From Candidatus Ruminococcus avistercoris (lineage in GTDB: Bacteria > Bacillota > Clostridia > Lachnospirales > Lachnospiraceae), in contig DWVJ01000023.1 in NCBI GenBank assembly GCA_019120315.1, forward strand, positions 1 through 34,088: a stretch of DNA of 34,088 bases, in the 5' to 3' direction. A program made the position numbers and the translations under genes. Position 1 is the first letter of the stretch; every line of letters begins with the position of its first letter. The notes below the pieces were generated by a model. The model ran no database searches, was not told the origin of the DNA, and worked only from the letters and a program-made list of their open reading frames with translations. Positions 6,733-16,548 of this stretch are shown here, piece after piece.

Positions 6733-8187
6733 ATGAGCAGCAAAGATCAGAAAAGAGCTCCAATCTGCGAGGCGCTGGAGCGGTTGAGAAAAAAAAGAGT
6801 GGTGCCCTTTGATGTGCCCGGACATAAAAGGGGGAGAGGAAACCCGGAGCTGGAACAGCTTCTGGGAGACCGCTGCGTCAGTCTGGATGTAAATTCCATG
6901 AAACCGCTGGATAATCTGTGCCATCCCGTATCTGTCATCCGGGAGGCGGAAGAGCTGACAGCGGAAGCTTTCGGCGCAGATCACGCTTTTCTGATGGTGG
7001 GAGGCACCACCTCCGCTGTCCAGAGTATGATCCTTTCGGTCTGCAAAGCGGGCGATAAGATCATTCTGCCAAGAAATGTGCACAAGAGCGCCATCAATGC
7101 CCTGGTACTGTGCGGCGCCATTCCCGTCTACGTGGATATGGAGGTGGAGGAGCGGATCGGCATTGCCCTGGGGATGGAAAATGAAAAGCTGAAAAAGGCC
7201 ATTGCGGCCAATCCGGATGCGGTGGCGGTATTGGTAAACAACCCCACCTATTATGGGATCTGTTCCGATCTGGTTTCCATCGTCGCCACGGCCCACAGCC
7301 ACGGGATGAAGGTGCTGGTGGATGAAGCCCACGGCACCCATCTGTATTTCGGCAAAAATCTCCCCATCTCCGGTATGGCGGCGGGAGCGGATATGGCGGC
7401 CATCTCCATGCACAAATCCGGCGGCAGTCTGACCCAGAGCTCCGTGCTGCTGACTAACCGCACCATGAATGCGGAATATGTCCGTCAGATCATCAATCTG
7501 ACCCAGACCACCAGCGCTTCCTATCTGCTGCTGTCCAGTCTGGATATTTCCAGGCGGAATCTGGCGCTGCGGGGGGAGGCTTCCTTTGCCAAAGTGGTGG
7601 ATATGGCGGAATACGCCAGGACGGAGATCAACGCCATCGGCGGTTACTATGCCTACGGGAAAGAGCTGATCAATGGGGGCAGCGTCTACGATTTCGATGT
7701 GACCAAGCTGTGTGTGTACACCCAGGATATCGGCCTGACCGGCATTGAGGTGTACGATCTTTTGCGGGACGAATACGACATCCAGGCGGAGTTCGGCGAT
7801 ATCGGAAATATGATGGCTTATATCTCCATCGGTGATAGGATCCGGGATATCGAACGTCTGGTGGGAGCCCTGGCGGATATCAAGCGTCTCTACGAAAAGG
7901 ACGGCAGCGGTCTCATCGACTGTGAATATATCCAGCCGGAGGTAGTGGTGTCGCCGCAGAAGGCTTTCTATGCGAAACGCAGATCGCTTCCCATCGAAGA
8001 GACGGAGCAGTGCGTCTGCGGAGAATTCGTCATGTGTTATCCGCCGGGGATTCCTATCCTGGCGCCGGGAGAGCGGATCACCCGGGAGATCATCGACTAT
8101 ATTCTGTTTGCCCGGGAAAAGGGCTGTTCTCTCCAGGGAACAGAAAATCCTCAGGTGGAATACTTAAATGTGATACAGGAGCGGTAA
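6733..8187 (+). CDS. speA: PLP-dependent Orn/Lys/Arg decarboxylase (probable arginine decarboxylase)
   Basis: A 484-residue fold-type I decarboxylase of the short SpeA/YaaO type found in Bacillota. The N-terminus carries PFDVPGHKRGRG; the PLP site is seen in DEAHGTHLYF (aspartate contacting the pyridine nitrogen) followed by SMHKSGGSLTQSS, where the lysine forms the Schiff base. The C-terminal domain has the ending VMCYPPGIPILAPGE. The family includes arginine, lysine and ornithine decarboxylases that sequence alone does not separate. Arginine is favoured because aguA and aguB, which use agmatine, are encoded nearby. ATG 6733 has GGGAG 7 bp upstream; the longer frame from 6664 starts inside the terminator. 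SpeE follows after 4 bp. Confidence 0.88.
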   Translation: MSSKDQKRAPICEALERLRKKRVVPFDVPGHKRGRGNPELEQLLGDRCVSLDVNSMKPLDNLCHPVSVIREAEELTAEAFGADHAFLMVGGTTSAVQSMILSVCKAGDKIILPRNVHKSAINALVLCGAIPVYVDMEVEERIGIALGMENEKLKKAIAANPDAVAVLVNNPTYYGICSDLVSIVATAHSHGMKVLVDEAHGTHLYFGKNLPISGMAAGADMAAISMHKSGGSLTQSSVLLTNRTMNAEYVRQIINLTQTTSASYLLLSSLDISRRNLALRGEASFAKVVDMAEYARTEINAIGGYYAYGKELINGGSVYDFDVTKLCVYTQDIGLTGIEVYDLLRDEYDIQAEFGDIGNMMAYISIGDRIRDIERLVGALADIKRLYEKDGSGLIDCEYIQPEVVVSPQKAFYAKRRSLPIEETEQCVCGEFVMCYPPGIPILAPGERITREIIDYILFAREKGCSLQGTENPQVEYLNVIQER

Positions 8188-8191
8188 CATT

Positions 8192-9052
8192 ATGGAAATG
8201 TGGTTTTCAGAAATTCATACCCCGAATATCAAGCTGACCATCCGAACGGACAGGCAGCTGTTCAGCGGCGAGAGCGAATATCAGCGCATCGATGTGTTTG
8301 ATTCGCCGGAGCTGGGGAAATTTGTGACGCTGAACGGAGATATCATCTTTTCCGATGCCGATGAGTTTGTCTACGACGAGATGGTGACCCATGTGCCCAT
8401 GGCGGTTCATCCCAACGTGAAAAAAGTGCTGATCATCGGCGGAGGGGACGGCGGCGTGGCCAAGGAACTGTCCTACTATCCGGAGATCGAGGAGATCGAG
8501 GTGGTGGAGCAGGACGAGATGTTCATGGAAGTCTGTCAGAAGTTTTTCCCGGATATGGCACAGGGCCTGCAGGATCCCCGGGTGAAGATTTATCATGAGG
8601 ACGGTCTGCGGTTCCTGCGCAGAAGGATCAGTGAATACGATCTGATTATCAATGATTCCACCAATCCCTTCGGCTACACGGAAGGATTGTTCACCAAGGA
8701 GTTTTACGGAAGCTGCTATAAGGCGCTCAAAGAGGACGGCATCATGGTCTATCAGCACGGCAGTCCCTTCTATGACGAGGACGAGGCGGCCTGCCGCAGC
8801 ATGCACCGCAAGGTGTTCCGCAGTTTTCCCATCAGCCGGGTCTACCAGGCCCATATCACCACCTGTCCGGCGGGATACTGGCTCTTTGGATTCGCGTCGA
8901 AAAAGTATCATCCGATCAAAGATTTCGACGGTGCGCGCTGGCGCAAACGCAACATAAAAACCTGGTATTACACAGCCAATCTCCACATCGGGGCCTTCAT
9001 GCTGCCCAAATATGTGGAAGATTTGCTGGAAGAGGAGGAAGGTAAATTATGA
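8192..9052 (+). CDS. speE: SpeE-like aminopropyltransferase (spermidine synthase family), altered active-site motif
   Basis: A 286-residue cytosolic Rossmann-fold enzyme. The nucleotide-binding GGGDGGV is intact, as are DEFVYDEM and the acidic residue in VVEQDEMF expected to bind the ribose. The catalytic D-S-T-D/E-P motif reads D155-S-T-N158-P: the first Asp is kept and the second acidic residue is Asn. The usual L-D-G before it is L-N-G (N48), and the segment after QHGSPF also differs from B. subtilis SpeE. In the family these residues position the amine acceptor. It may therefore use another acceptor or nucleoside, or have lost activity. No speD, which would supply decarboxylated SAM, is present in the window. 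Its stop overlaps the next start (ATGA). Confidence 0.85.
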   Translation: MEMWFSEIHTPNIKLTIRTDRQLFSGESEYQRIDVFDSPELGKFVTLNGDIIFSDADEFVYDEMVTHVPMAVHPNVKKVLIIGGGDGGVAKELSYYPEIEEIEVVEQDEMFMEVCQKFFPDMAQGLQDPRVKIYHEDGLRFLRRRISEYDLIINDSTNPFGYTEGLFTKEFYGSCYKALKEDGIMVYQHGSPFYDEDEAACRSMHRKVFRSFPISRVYQAHITTCPAGYWLFGFASKKYHPIKDFDGARWRKRNIKTWYYTANLHIGAFMLPKYVEDLLEEEEGKL

Positions 9053-10308
9053 GCAAACTGATGATTGTCGGCTGCGGCGGCGTGGCTTCCGTGGCCATTC
9101 AGAAATGCTGTCAGAACAGCGAAGTTTTTGATGAGATTATGATTGCCAGCCGGACGCTGTCCAAGTGCGAGGCGCTGAAAGAGAAGCTGCAGCCAACCAC
9201 GAAGACCAGGATTTCCACCGGGGCGGTGGATGCCAACGACATGCGGGATGTGTCCAGCTGGATCAAGACCTGGCATCCGGACGCCGTGCTGAATGTGGCG
9301 CTTCCCTATCAGGATCTGACCATCATGGACGCTTGCCTGGATGCGGGCGTTCATTATATCGACACGGCCAACTATGAGGCGGAGGACACGGAAGATCCCA
9401 GATGGAGAGCCATCTATGAGGAACGGTGCAAACGTCTTGGCTTTACCGCTTATTTCGATTATTCCTGGCAGTGGGCTTATCAGGATAAGTTTAAAGAAGC
9501 CGGTCTGACGGCTTTGCTGGGCAGCGGCTTTGATCCCGGCGTGACCAGCGTATTCGCCGCTTACGCGCAGAAGCATTATTTTGATGAGATTCACACCATC
9601 GATATCCTGGACTGCAATGGCGGCGATCACGGCTATCCATTTGCCACAAACTTCAATTCGGAACTGAACCTCAGAGAGGTTTCCGCCCCCGGCTCTTACT
9701 GGGAGGACGGAAAATGGATCGAGATCCCGGCCATGAGCATCAAGCGGGAGTATGATTTCCCCCAGGTGGGCAAAAAGGATATGTATCTGCTGCATCACGA
9801 GGAGATCGAATCCCTGGCCAAAAACATTCCCGGCGTAAAGCGGATCCGCTTCTTTATGACCTTCGGACAGAGTTATCTGACTCATATGAAATGTCTGGAA
9901 AACGTGGGTATGCTGCGTACAGATCCTGTGAATTTCAGAGGACAGAAAATCGTGCCCATCCAGTTCTTAAAGGAACTGCTGCCGGATCCGGCCTCCCTTG
10001 GCCCAAGAACCGTGGGCAAGACCAACATCGGCTGCATTTTCACCGGTGTGAAGGACGGCAAAGAGAAAAGTATTTACATTTATAATGTCTGCGACCATCA
10101 GGAATGCTATAAAGAGCTGGGTTCCCAGGCGGTTTCCTACACCACGGGAGTTCCGGCTATGATCGGTTCCATGCTGGTGGTAAACGGCCAGTGGCAGAAA
10201 CCGGGCGTCTACAATGTGGAAGAGTTTGATCCGGATCCCTTTATGGAAGCGCTGAACAGATGGGGACTGCCCTGGGTGGTATGTGAGAACCCAAAACTGG
10301 TGGACTGA
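9049..10308 (+). CDS. Carboxy(nor)spermidine dehydrogenase, saccharopine dehydrogenase family
   Basis: A 419-residue NAD(P)-dependent enzyme. The N-terminal Rossmann motif GCGGVASVA starts at residue 8. HYIDTANYE, SGFDPGVTSVFAAYA and the segment ILDCNGGDHGYPFATNFN are typical of the CASDH/LYS1-like group. The reaction condenses aspartate beta-semialdehyde with putrescine (or diaminopropane, or agmatine in a variant pathway) and reduces the Schiff base to the carboxylated polyamine. The product is passed to NspC, encoded directly downstream with a 1-bp overlap of stop and start. The start codon overlaps the speE stop, so translation of the three genes is coupled. Enzyme class is firm; the amine substrate is inferred. 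Confidence 0.9.
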   Translation: MSKLMIVGCGGVASVAIQKCCQNSEVFDEIMIASRTLSKCEALKEKLQPTTKTRISTGAVDANDMRDVSSWIKTWHPDAVLNVALPYQDLTIMDACLDAGVHYIDTANYEAEDTEDPRWRAIYEERCKRLGFTAYFDYSWQWAYQDKFKEAGLTALLGSGFDPGVTSVFAAYAQKHYFDEIHTIDILDCNGGDHGYPFATNFNSELNLREVSAPGSYWEDGKWIEIPAMSIKREYDFPQVGKKDMYLLHHEEIESLAKNIPGVKRIRFFMTFGQSYLTHMKCLENVGMLRTDPVNFRGQKIVPIQFLKELLPDPASLGPRTVGKTNIGCIFTGVKDGKEKSIYIYNVCDHQECYKELGSQAVSYTTGVPAMIGSMLVVNGQWQKPGVYNVEEFDPDPFMEALNRWGLPWVVCENPKLVD

Positions 10309-11429
10309 TGAGGATCGAAGAACTGCCCACCCCCTGTTACGTGGTGGATGAAAAAAAGCTGAAAGAAAATCTTATGATATTAAACCGGGTACGACAGGAA
10401 ACGGGATGTAAGATTCTGCTGGCTCAGAAAGCCTTTTCCATGTTTTATGAGTATCCGCTGATCGGCCGCTATCTGGATGGAACCACAGCCAGCGGACTGT
10501 ACGAGGCCAGGCTGGGGAAGGAGGAGATGGGAAAGGAAAACCATATCTTTTCCCCGGCTTACCCGGAAAAGGATTTTAAGGAGATCGCGTCGATCTGTGA
10601 TCATATTATCTTTAATTCCTTTTCGCAGCTGATGAAATACAAAGACCGCTGTCCGGCCGGTTCCGTGGGGATCCGCATCAACCCGGAATGTTCCACCCAG
10701 GGGGATCACGCCATCTACGATCCCTGTGCGCCCGGCTCCCGTCTCGGTGTGACGAGGGAGGCTTTCCGGGAAGATCTGATGCAGTACGTGGACGGGATTC
10801 ATTTCCATACGCTCTGCGAGCAGAACGCCGACGATCTGGAAAGGACGCTGGATGCGGTGGAAGAAAAGTTCGGGGAATTCCTCTTTCAGGTCAAATGGCT
10901 GAATATGGGAGGCGGACACCATATCACCAGAGAGGACTACGATATCGGTCTGCTGATCCGCTGTATCCGCAGGATGCAGGAAAAGTATCATCTGGATATT
11001 TACCTGGAACCGGGAGAGGCGGTGGCGTTAAACGCCGGTTATCTGGCGACGGAGGTGCTGGATATCGTGGAGAACGGGATTTCCACGCTGATCCTGGATG
11101 CGTCCGCCGCCTGTCATATGCCCGATGTGCTGGAGATGCCCTATCGTCCGCCCCTAAAAGACGGCCATGAGCCAGGGGAAAAACCCTATACCTACCGCCT
11201 GTCCTCCAACACCTGTCTGGCGGGAGATATCACGGGGGATTACTCCTTCGAACAGCCGGTTCATGTGGGAGACAGATTATATTTCCAGGATATGGCCATC
11301 TATTCCATGGTGAAAAATAATACCTTTAACGGCATGGCGCTGCCTTCCATCGCGGTGATGAAGGAAGACGGTGAATGCGAAATGATAAAAAAATTCGGTT
11401 ATCAGGATTTTAAGGGACGTCTGTCCTGA
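10308..11429 (+). CDS. nspC: Carboxynorspermidine/carboxyspermidine decarboxylase
   Basis: A 373-residue PLP-dependent decarboxylase with the alanine-racemase-type barrel (fold III). K41 in LLAQKAFSMF is the expected PLP lysine. WLNMGGGHHITREDYD is the glycine loop that binds the cofactor phosphate, YLEPGEAVAL a cofactor-contacting strand, and NTCLAGD contains the cysteine of the second subunit's active site. These are hallmarks of NspC. It removes the carboxyl group from carboxyspermidine or carboxynorspermidine to yield spermidine or norspermidine. It is the last gene of operon I: a strong terminator begins 18 bp after the stop. Start and upstream stop overlap by one base. Confidence 0.93.
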   Translation: MRIEELPTPCYVVDEKKLKENLMILNRVRQETGCKILLAQKAFSMFYEYPLIGRYLDGTTASGLYEARLGKEEMGKENHIFSPAYPEKDFKEIASICDHIIFNSFSQLMKYKDRCPAGSVGIRINPECSTQGDHAIYDPCAPGSRLGVTREAFREDLMQYVDGIHFHTLCEQNADDLERTLDAVEEKFGEFLFQVKWLNMGGGHHITREDYDIGLLIRCIRRMQEKYHLDIYLEPGEAVALNAGYLATEVLDIVENGISTLILDASAACHMPDVLEMPYRPPLKDGHEPGEKPYTYRLSSNTCLAGDITGDYSFEQPVHVGDRLYFQDMAIYSMVKNNTFNGMALPSIAVMKEDGECEMIKKFGYQDFKGRLS

Positions 11430-11447
11430 ACGAGAACCTGTATGAAA

Positions 11448-11502
11448 AAAACACTCCAAATAAGTTTTTGCTTTGAAAGCGGGAACTGTTTGGGGTGTTT
11501 TT
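11448..11502 (+). terminator. Terminator closing polyamine operon I
   Basis: A 13-bp stem, AAAACACTCCAAA paired with TTTGGGGTGTTTT (one G-T pair), ends in a T run. Confidence 0.88.
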
Positions 11503-11543
11503 GTGTATTTTTTAGGAAAATTTTACATTGATTATAAACGGAT

Positions 11544-11576
11544 TTGATAGAAGGAGAAAACTGGATTAAATATAAT
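11544..11576 (+). promoter_or_regulatory. Probable promoter region of the ABC importer operon
   Basis: TTGATA at 11544-11549 is followed 17 bp later by TAAATA (11567-11572), which runs into TATAAT (11571-11576). The register is uncertain because the better -10 box has a 21-bp spacer. The rest of the gap 11503-11680 holds the hairpin listed next and nothing else recognisable. Confidence 0.4.
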
Positions 11577-11599
11577 AAGTTTCGGATGTAACTGGTAAC

Positions 11600-11651
11600 G
11601 TATGGATCGAAAAGCGGCATGCGCACTTCCGGAATGCTTTTGGGTCCATAC
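11600..11651 (+). promoter_or_regulatory. Long hairpin in the 5' untranslated region of the ABC importer operon
   Basis: GTATGGATCGAAAAGC (11600-11615) pairs with GCTTTTGGGTCCATAC (11636-11651) except for two positions in the middle. No T-tract follows, and the Shine-Dalgarno sequence AAGGAGAG lies 17 bp later. It could stabilise the mRNA, bind a regulator or control access to the ribosome binding site. No known element was recognised. Confidence 0.5.
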
Positions 11652-11680
11652 CAGGAGAGAAAAAGGTAAGGAGAGAGTAT

Positions 11681-12526
11681 ATGTTCAAAATGTTAAACCC
11701 GCGGCGGTTTTACCATGCGGTGGGGCGGAAGAAATTCCTGGAGTTCATTTTGCTGGCTGTTTTCATTCTGTTTTTCTACGGCCCGCTGCTGAACATGCTG
11801 ATGCTGGCGTTTGCCAATGAATATTCGGTTCCAAATATTCTCCCGCAGCAGTGGGGGTTTGACTGGTGGAAATACATATTTAGTCAGGACAGTCTTGTTT
11901 CTTCCATGATTCAGTCCTTTATCATTGCGATTGCGACTACGCTGATTTCCATGGTGTTCTGTATCCCGGCGGCTTATTCCATCGCACGGTTTAAGTACCG
12001 GGGAAGAAAACTTTTCATGCTGTCATTTTTGCTGACGAACGCATTCCCAAAACTGGGTATCTATACGTCGATTGCAGTTCTGTTTTATAAATACGGTCTG
12101 ATGGGAACCTATCCCGGAGTCATCATTATCCATATGATCAATTCCATGATGTTCATGGTATGGCTGCCGTCCAGCGCTTTTCGAAACGTGCACCGGCAGC
12201 AGGAGGAAGCTGCCCGGGACGTGGGGGCAGGACCTATACGCACCTTCTTTAAGGTGACCCTTCCCATGGCCATGCCGGGTATCGCGGTGGCGACACTGTA
12301 TACCTTCCTTGGTTCCATGGAAGAGGCTCAGGGTACCATGCTGGTGGGTCTGGCAAAAATTCAGACCATGCCGGTGGCGATGTACGGGATCGTACTGGAC
12401 AGCTCCGCGGTACAGATCGGCGCTGTGTTTGCGCTGCTTCTGATCATTCCGTCTGCGGTGATGATTTTCCTGATGCGGAAGTTTATCGGACCGGAAGCCA
12501 TCGCCGGCGGATTTAAGATGAAATAG
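11681..12526 (+). CDS. ABC importer permease (PotC/ThiP-like, binding-protein-dependent)
   Basis: A 281-residue inner-membrane protein with about six hydrophobic segments (the first at residues 24-43). The cytoplasmic EAA loop reads EEAARDVGAGPIRTFFKVTLPM, the contact site for the ATPase. It would form a heterodimeric channel with the second permease encoded at 14851. Family members move polyamines, sulfate, iron, thiamine or glycerophosphodiesters; the permease itself does not reveal which. A good AAGGAGAG precedes the ATG. It is the first gene of a five-gene operon that sits between the two polyamine operons. Confidence 0.9.
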   Translation: MFKMLNPRRFYHAVGRKKFLEFILLAVFILFFYGPLLNMLMLAFANEYSVPNILPQQWGFDWWKYIFSQDSLVSSMIQSFIIAIATTLISMVFCIPAAYSIARFKYRGRKLFMLSFLLTNAFPKLGIYTSIAVLFYKYGLMGTYPGVIIIHMINSMMFMVWLPSSAFRNVHRQQEEAARDVGAGPIRTFFKVTLPMAMPGIAVATLYTFLGSMEEAQGTMLVGLAKIQTMPVAMYGIVLDSSAVQIGAVFALLLIIPSAVMIFLMRKFIGPEAIAGGFKMK

Positions 12527-12568
12527 GAAAGAAGAGAAACGCAGCATTTCACAAGGAGAAAGGAAAAA

Positions 12569-13579
<1,011 letters not shown>

Positions 13580-13636
13580 ATCCGGGAAACAGGATAATCA
13601 AAAAACTCAGATAAGAGCAGTAGAAAGGAAAAAGAG

Positions 13637-14821
13637 ATGAAGAATAGAAAAGTAAAAGCATTTATCGCATTATTGATGGCAGGGGTGATGGCAGCCGGTA
13701 TGATGGGCTGCGGCGGCGGTTCCGGAAGCGGTGAGAAAGCATCTGCAGGCGGCGGTTCCGGCGACAATACCGTCACCATCTGGGCCACCGGTTCTGATAA
13801 CGTGCGTCAGATCTATGAGACGCTGATTGAGAATTTTAACAACTCCGAGTATGCGGGAGACTATACGGCAGAACTGCAGTTCATGCTGTCCGGTACCGGC
13901 ACTCAGTCCCTGACCGATATGCTGGTGGCTGCTCAGAAAGCAAATCAGAAAAATACCGATTATGACCTGGTGGACTTAAGCGGCGACGACCTTTCCAAGA
14001 TCGTATCCCAGATCGGCGAGGAGGCGCTGGTGAAACTGGATGATTCCAAGATTCCAAACGCAGAGGGTGTATCTGCCCAGAGCAGCGTCGCCACCGATTA
14101 CGTACAGCCCTATCGCGGAACGACTGTCGTACTGGCCTATGATTCCGAGAAAGTGGCCAATCCGCCCAAGACCATGGATGAACTGGTAGAGTGGATGAAA
14201 GAAAACCCGGGACGGTTTGCCTACAATGCGCCGGGAACCGGCGGAGCAGGCGATTCCTTTGCCCGTTCTTCCGTTTACAACTTCATGCCGGAGGAAGCCA
14301 TTACCTCTGACGATCCCAAATGGGAAGACCAGTGGGACGAAGGTTTTGATTTCCTGAAAGAGATTCATCAGTATATGTACTCTTCCGGCGGCTCCATCGT
14401 ATATCCCAATAAAAACCAGGGTACGCTGGATCTTCTGAATCAGGGCGAGATCGATATGTGTCCCAACTGGGCCGATATGGTGCTGTCCCAGCGTGCGGAC
14501 GGAACACTGAAAGATACCATTAAGATCACACAGATCGATCCTTCCTTCACCGGTTCCCTGCAAAGCCTGGCGATCCCCACCTTTGGATCCAATGAGGACG
14601 GCGCTTACGCGTTCATCGATTACATGCTGTCTACAGAGGCACAGGAGCTGATGGTGAAAGAGATGGCGGCCATTCCTCTGGTGGATACCGGAGATATGGA
14701 TATGACCGGTTATGAAGATTTGATGGATCTGGATGTCAGCAGCTTCCGTATCATGTCCATCGGCGATCTGTCCACAGACTTCAACGCCCGCTGGGACAGC
14801 GAAATTGGCGCGATCGGATGA
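13637..14821 (+). CDS. ABC importer substrate-binding lipoprotein (YnjB/PotD-like)
   Basis: A 394-residue extracellular binding protein with a lipoprotein signal peptide: basic N-terminus, hydrophobic core and a lipobox ending at C25 (GMMGC), followed by a Gly/Ser-rich tether. The mature part is a type 2 periplasmic-binding fold starting at NTVTIWATGSDNV. The segment GRFAYNAPGTGGAGDSFARS recalls YnjB-type binding proteins. It would be anchored to the outer face of the membrane and deliver ligand to the permeases. Ligand candidates are glycerophosphodiesters (from the adjacent GDPD gene) or polyamines (from the flanking operons); neither is proven by sequence. Confidence 0.9.
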   Translation: MKNRKVKAFIALLMAGVMAAGMMGCGGGSGSGEKASAGGGSGDNTVTIWATGSDNVRQIYETLIENFNNSEYAGDYTAELQFMLSGTGTQSLTDMLVAAQKANQKNTDYDLVDLSGDDLSKIVSQIGEEALVKLDDSKIPNAEGVSAQSSVATDYVQPYRGTTVVLAYDSEKVANPPKTMDELVEWMKENPGRFAYNAPGTGGAGDSFARSSVYNFMPEEAITSDDPKWEDQWDEGFDFLKEIHQYMYSSGGSIVYPNKNQGTLDLLNQGEIDMCPNWADMVLSQRADGTLKDTIKITQIDPSFTGSLQSLAIPTFGSNEDGAYAFIDYMLSTEAQELMVKEMAAIPLVDTGDMDMTGYEDLMDLDVSSFRIMSIGDLSTDFNARWDSEIGAIG

Positions 14822-14850
14822 TTGAGTTCAGATAAAGGAAGGGAAAACCG

Positions 14851-15699
14851 ATGAGTAAAAATGTAAAGCAAAAACTGGCTGCGTATGCCATGGTACTGCC
14901 TGCTTTCCTCGTCGTCATGCTGACAGTTGCCTATCCCATCGTAGCGGCCGTAATCCAGAGTTTCCAGGATGGTGAGACAGGCGCCTTTACTATGGCGAAT
15001 TATACCTATTTCTTCACCGATCCTGCCCAGAGAAGCAACCTTCTCTACACGCTGTTTATCGTATTTGTCACCGTGGCGATAGCTATCGTGGTGGCTTACC
15101 TGCTGGCGCTGTATCTGCGGTTTGTGAAATCAAAGATCTCCAAGACCATCGGTATGCTGTATCTGCTGCCCCGTTTCGTGCCGGCCATGTGTGCGGTATA
15201 CGCCATGATCACCATCATCCGGGATACCGGACTGATCAACCGGATCGGCCAGCTGTTCGGTCTGGATATCAACCTGGGTATGATGTATCATGCCAGCGGT
15301 ATCATCACCATGAACCTGTGGTTTAACATTCCCTTTGCGGCCATGATGATCGCTGCGGGTCTGGGAGGGATCCCGGACTCCATCATCGAGGCGGCCGAGG
15401 ATGTGGGAGCCGGAAAACTGACCATTTTCGCAAAGATGATCCTGCCCCTGTCCATCAAGGACGTGGTGGTGGCGGCCACCTTCGTATTCATGTCAAACGT
15501 CAGCTCCTTTACCACACCGTATTTGATGGGAGGAAATGCGCCGAAGATGCTGGGCATCGCCCTGTTTGACCAGTTTAACCGGTATCTGGACTATAACCGC
15601 TCGGCGGCGCTGTCCGTGATCATGTTCCTGATCTGCTCCGTATCGGCGGGCGTCTACATCTATACGAACCTGAAAGAAAACGATTGGGAGAAACAGTAG
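14851..15699 (+). CDS. ABC importer permease (PotB/UgpA-like)
   Basis: A 282-residue membrane protein with six predicted hydrophobic segments, the first at about residues 12-34. Its EAA loop reads EAAEDVGAGKLTIFAKMILPLS. It is the second half of the channel, paired with the product of the gene at 11681. The two permease genes are separated by the ATPase and binding-protein genes, a less usual order. AAGGAAGGG precedes the start. Only one base separates its stop from the GDPD start, so the two are translationally coupled. Confidence 0.9.
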   Translation: MSKNVKQKLAAYAMVLPAFLVVMLTVAYPIVAAVIQSFQDGETGAFTMANYTYFFTDPAQRSNLLYTLFIVFVTVAIAIVVAYLLALYLRFVKSKISKTIGMLYLLPRFVPAMCAVYAMITIIRDTGLINRIGQLFGLDINLGMMYHASGIITMNLWFNIPFAAMMIAAGLGGIPDSIIEAAEDVGAGKLTIFAKMILPLSIKDVVVAATFVFMSNVSSFTTPYLMGGNAPKMLGIALFDQFNRYLDYNRSAALSVIMFLICSVSAGVYIYTNLKENDWEKQ

Positions 15700-15700
15700 G

Positions 15701-16390
15701 ATGAACAGAAAAACCCTTATCACCGCCCATTCCGGAGCCGACGGCACGCCGGACAACAGCATGGAGTTTGTCAGATACGCTCTGACGCGCCAGGCGGATG
15801 TCCTGGAGGTGGATGTGCGCATGGGAAAAGACGGTCTGATCGTTTCCCATGACGAGACCGGAGAAGAGGCGGTCGCCTTAAAGGATATCTTTGAGACGCT
15901 GGCCGCATTTAAAGATACCAGGATCAACTGCGACTTAAAAGAGTATGGCCTGGAAGAGGACGTCCTGGCTCTGGCCCGCGCCTGCGGTCTTCCAGCCAAG
16001 CGTATCCTGTATTCCGGCAGCGTAAAGCCTGCGGAGCAGTCCCTGGTCTGTCCCTGGCGGGAAGTGGAAGTGTTCTGGAATGTGGAAGAATGCATCCCGG
16101 ATGTATACGCGCTGGATGAATCAGGACAGGGGAATCCTCTGACAGAAGAAGAGACAGAAAAGCTGATCGCAGACTGCAGGAAATATGATATTCGCGTGGT
16201 CAATATCAATGAAAAATACGTCACACCAGAATTTCTGTCCGCCATGAAAGAGAACGGCCTGGGGATTTCCGCCTGGACCGTGAACGAACCGGAGCGGATC
16301 CGGGAGTTTCTGGATCTGGAAATCTGCAATATTACCACCCGGAATTTCACGGCGGCCATGGCGCTTCGCCAGGCTGTCAAAGTGCAGTGA
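15701..16390 (+). CDS. Glycerophosphodiester phosphodiesterase family protein, short
   Basis: A 229-residue TIM-barrel protein of the GDPD family, without signal peptide. Catalytic His residues are H10 (ITAHSG) and H50 (VSHD); metal-binding acids are E36 and D38 (LEVDVRM). The canonical P-E-N-T is P-D-N-S, and the usual L-x-R-T-T after the second His is missing. A WTVN motif occurs near the C-terminus. It would cleave glycerophosphodiesters to glycerol 3-phosphate and an alcohol in the cytoplasm. Its coupling to the importer suggests that the imported ligand is such a diester, but the altered motifs leave room for another phosphodiester. It ends the operon. Confidence 0.82.
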   Translation: MNRKTLITAHSGADGTPDNSMEFVRYALTRQADVLEVDVRMGKDGLIVSHDETGEEAVALKDIFETLAAFKDTRINCDLKEYGLEEDVLALARACGLPAKRILYSGSVKPAEQSLVCPWREVEVFWNVEECIPDVYALDESGQGNPLTEEETEKLIADCRKYDIRVVNINEKYVTPEFLSAMKENGLGISAWTVNEPERIREFLDLEICNITTRNFTAAMALRQAVKVQ

Positions 16391-16424
16391 CCCAAAATAC
16401 TGTAAAATAGCAGAATATGACTTG

Positions 16425-16469
16425 AAAAGCCGTCCGGCTGCCTGTAACGGCAGCGACCGGGCGGCTTTT
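16425..16469 (+). terminator. Terminator closing the importer-GDPD operon
   Basis: Stem AAAAGCCGTCCGG / CCGGGCGGCTTTT, extended by an inner CTGCC/GGCAG pair around a TGTAAC loop. Confidence 0.85.
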
Positions 16470-16497
16470 CTGACCCGTGTTTCGGTTTTTTCGGGAA

Positions 16498-16526
16498 TTG
16501 AAAAACCAGGGGAGATTGGCTATAAT
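16498..16526 (+). promoter_or_regulatory. Promoter of the aguA-aguB operon
   Basis: TTGAAA (16498-16503), a 17-bp spacer and a consensus TATAAT (16521-16526). Transcription would begin near 16533, leaving a very short untranslated region before the ATG at 16549. Confidence 0.8.
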
Positions 16527-16548
16527 GAAAAGCACAAAGGAGGTCAGT

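Noticed and set aside
6558..6743. Minus-strand 61-codon frame in the leader region
   Set aside because: No ribosome binding site, crosses the intrinsic terminator, and has a low-complexity Ile/Phe/Lys-rich translation.
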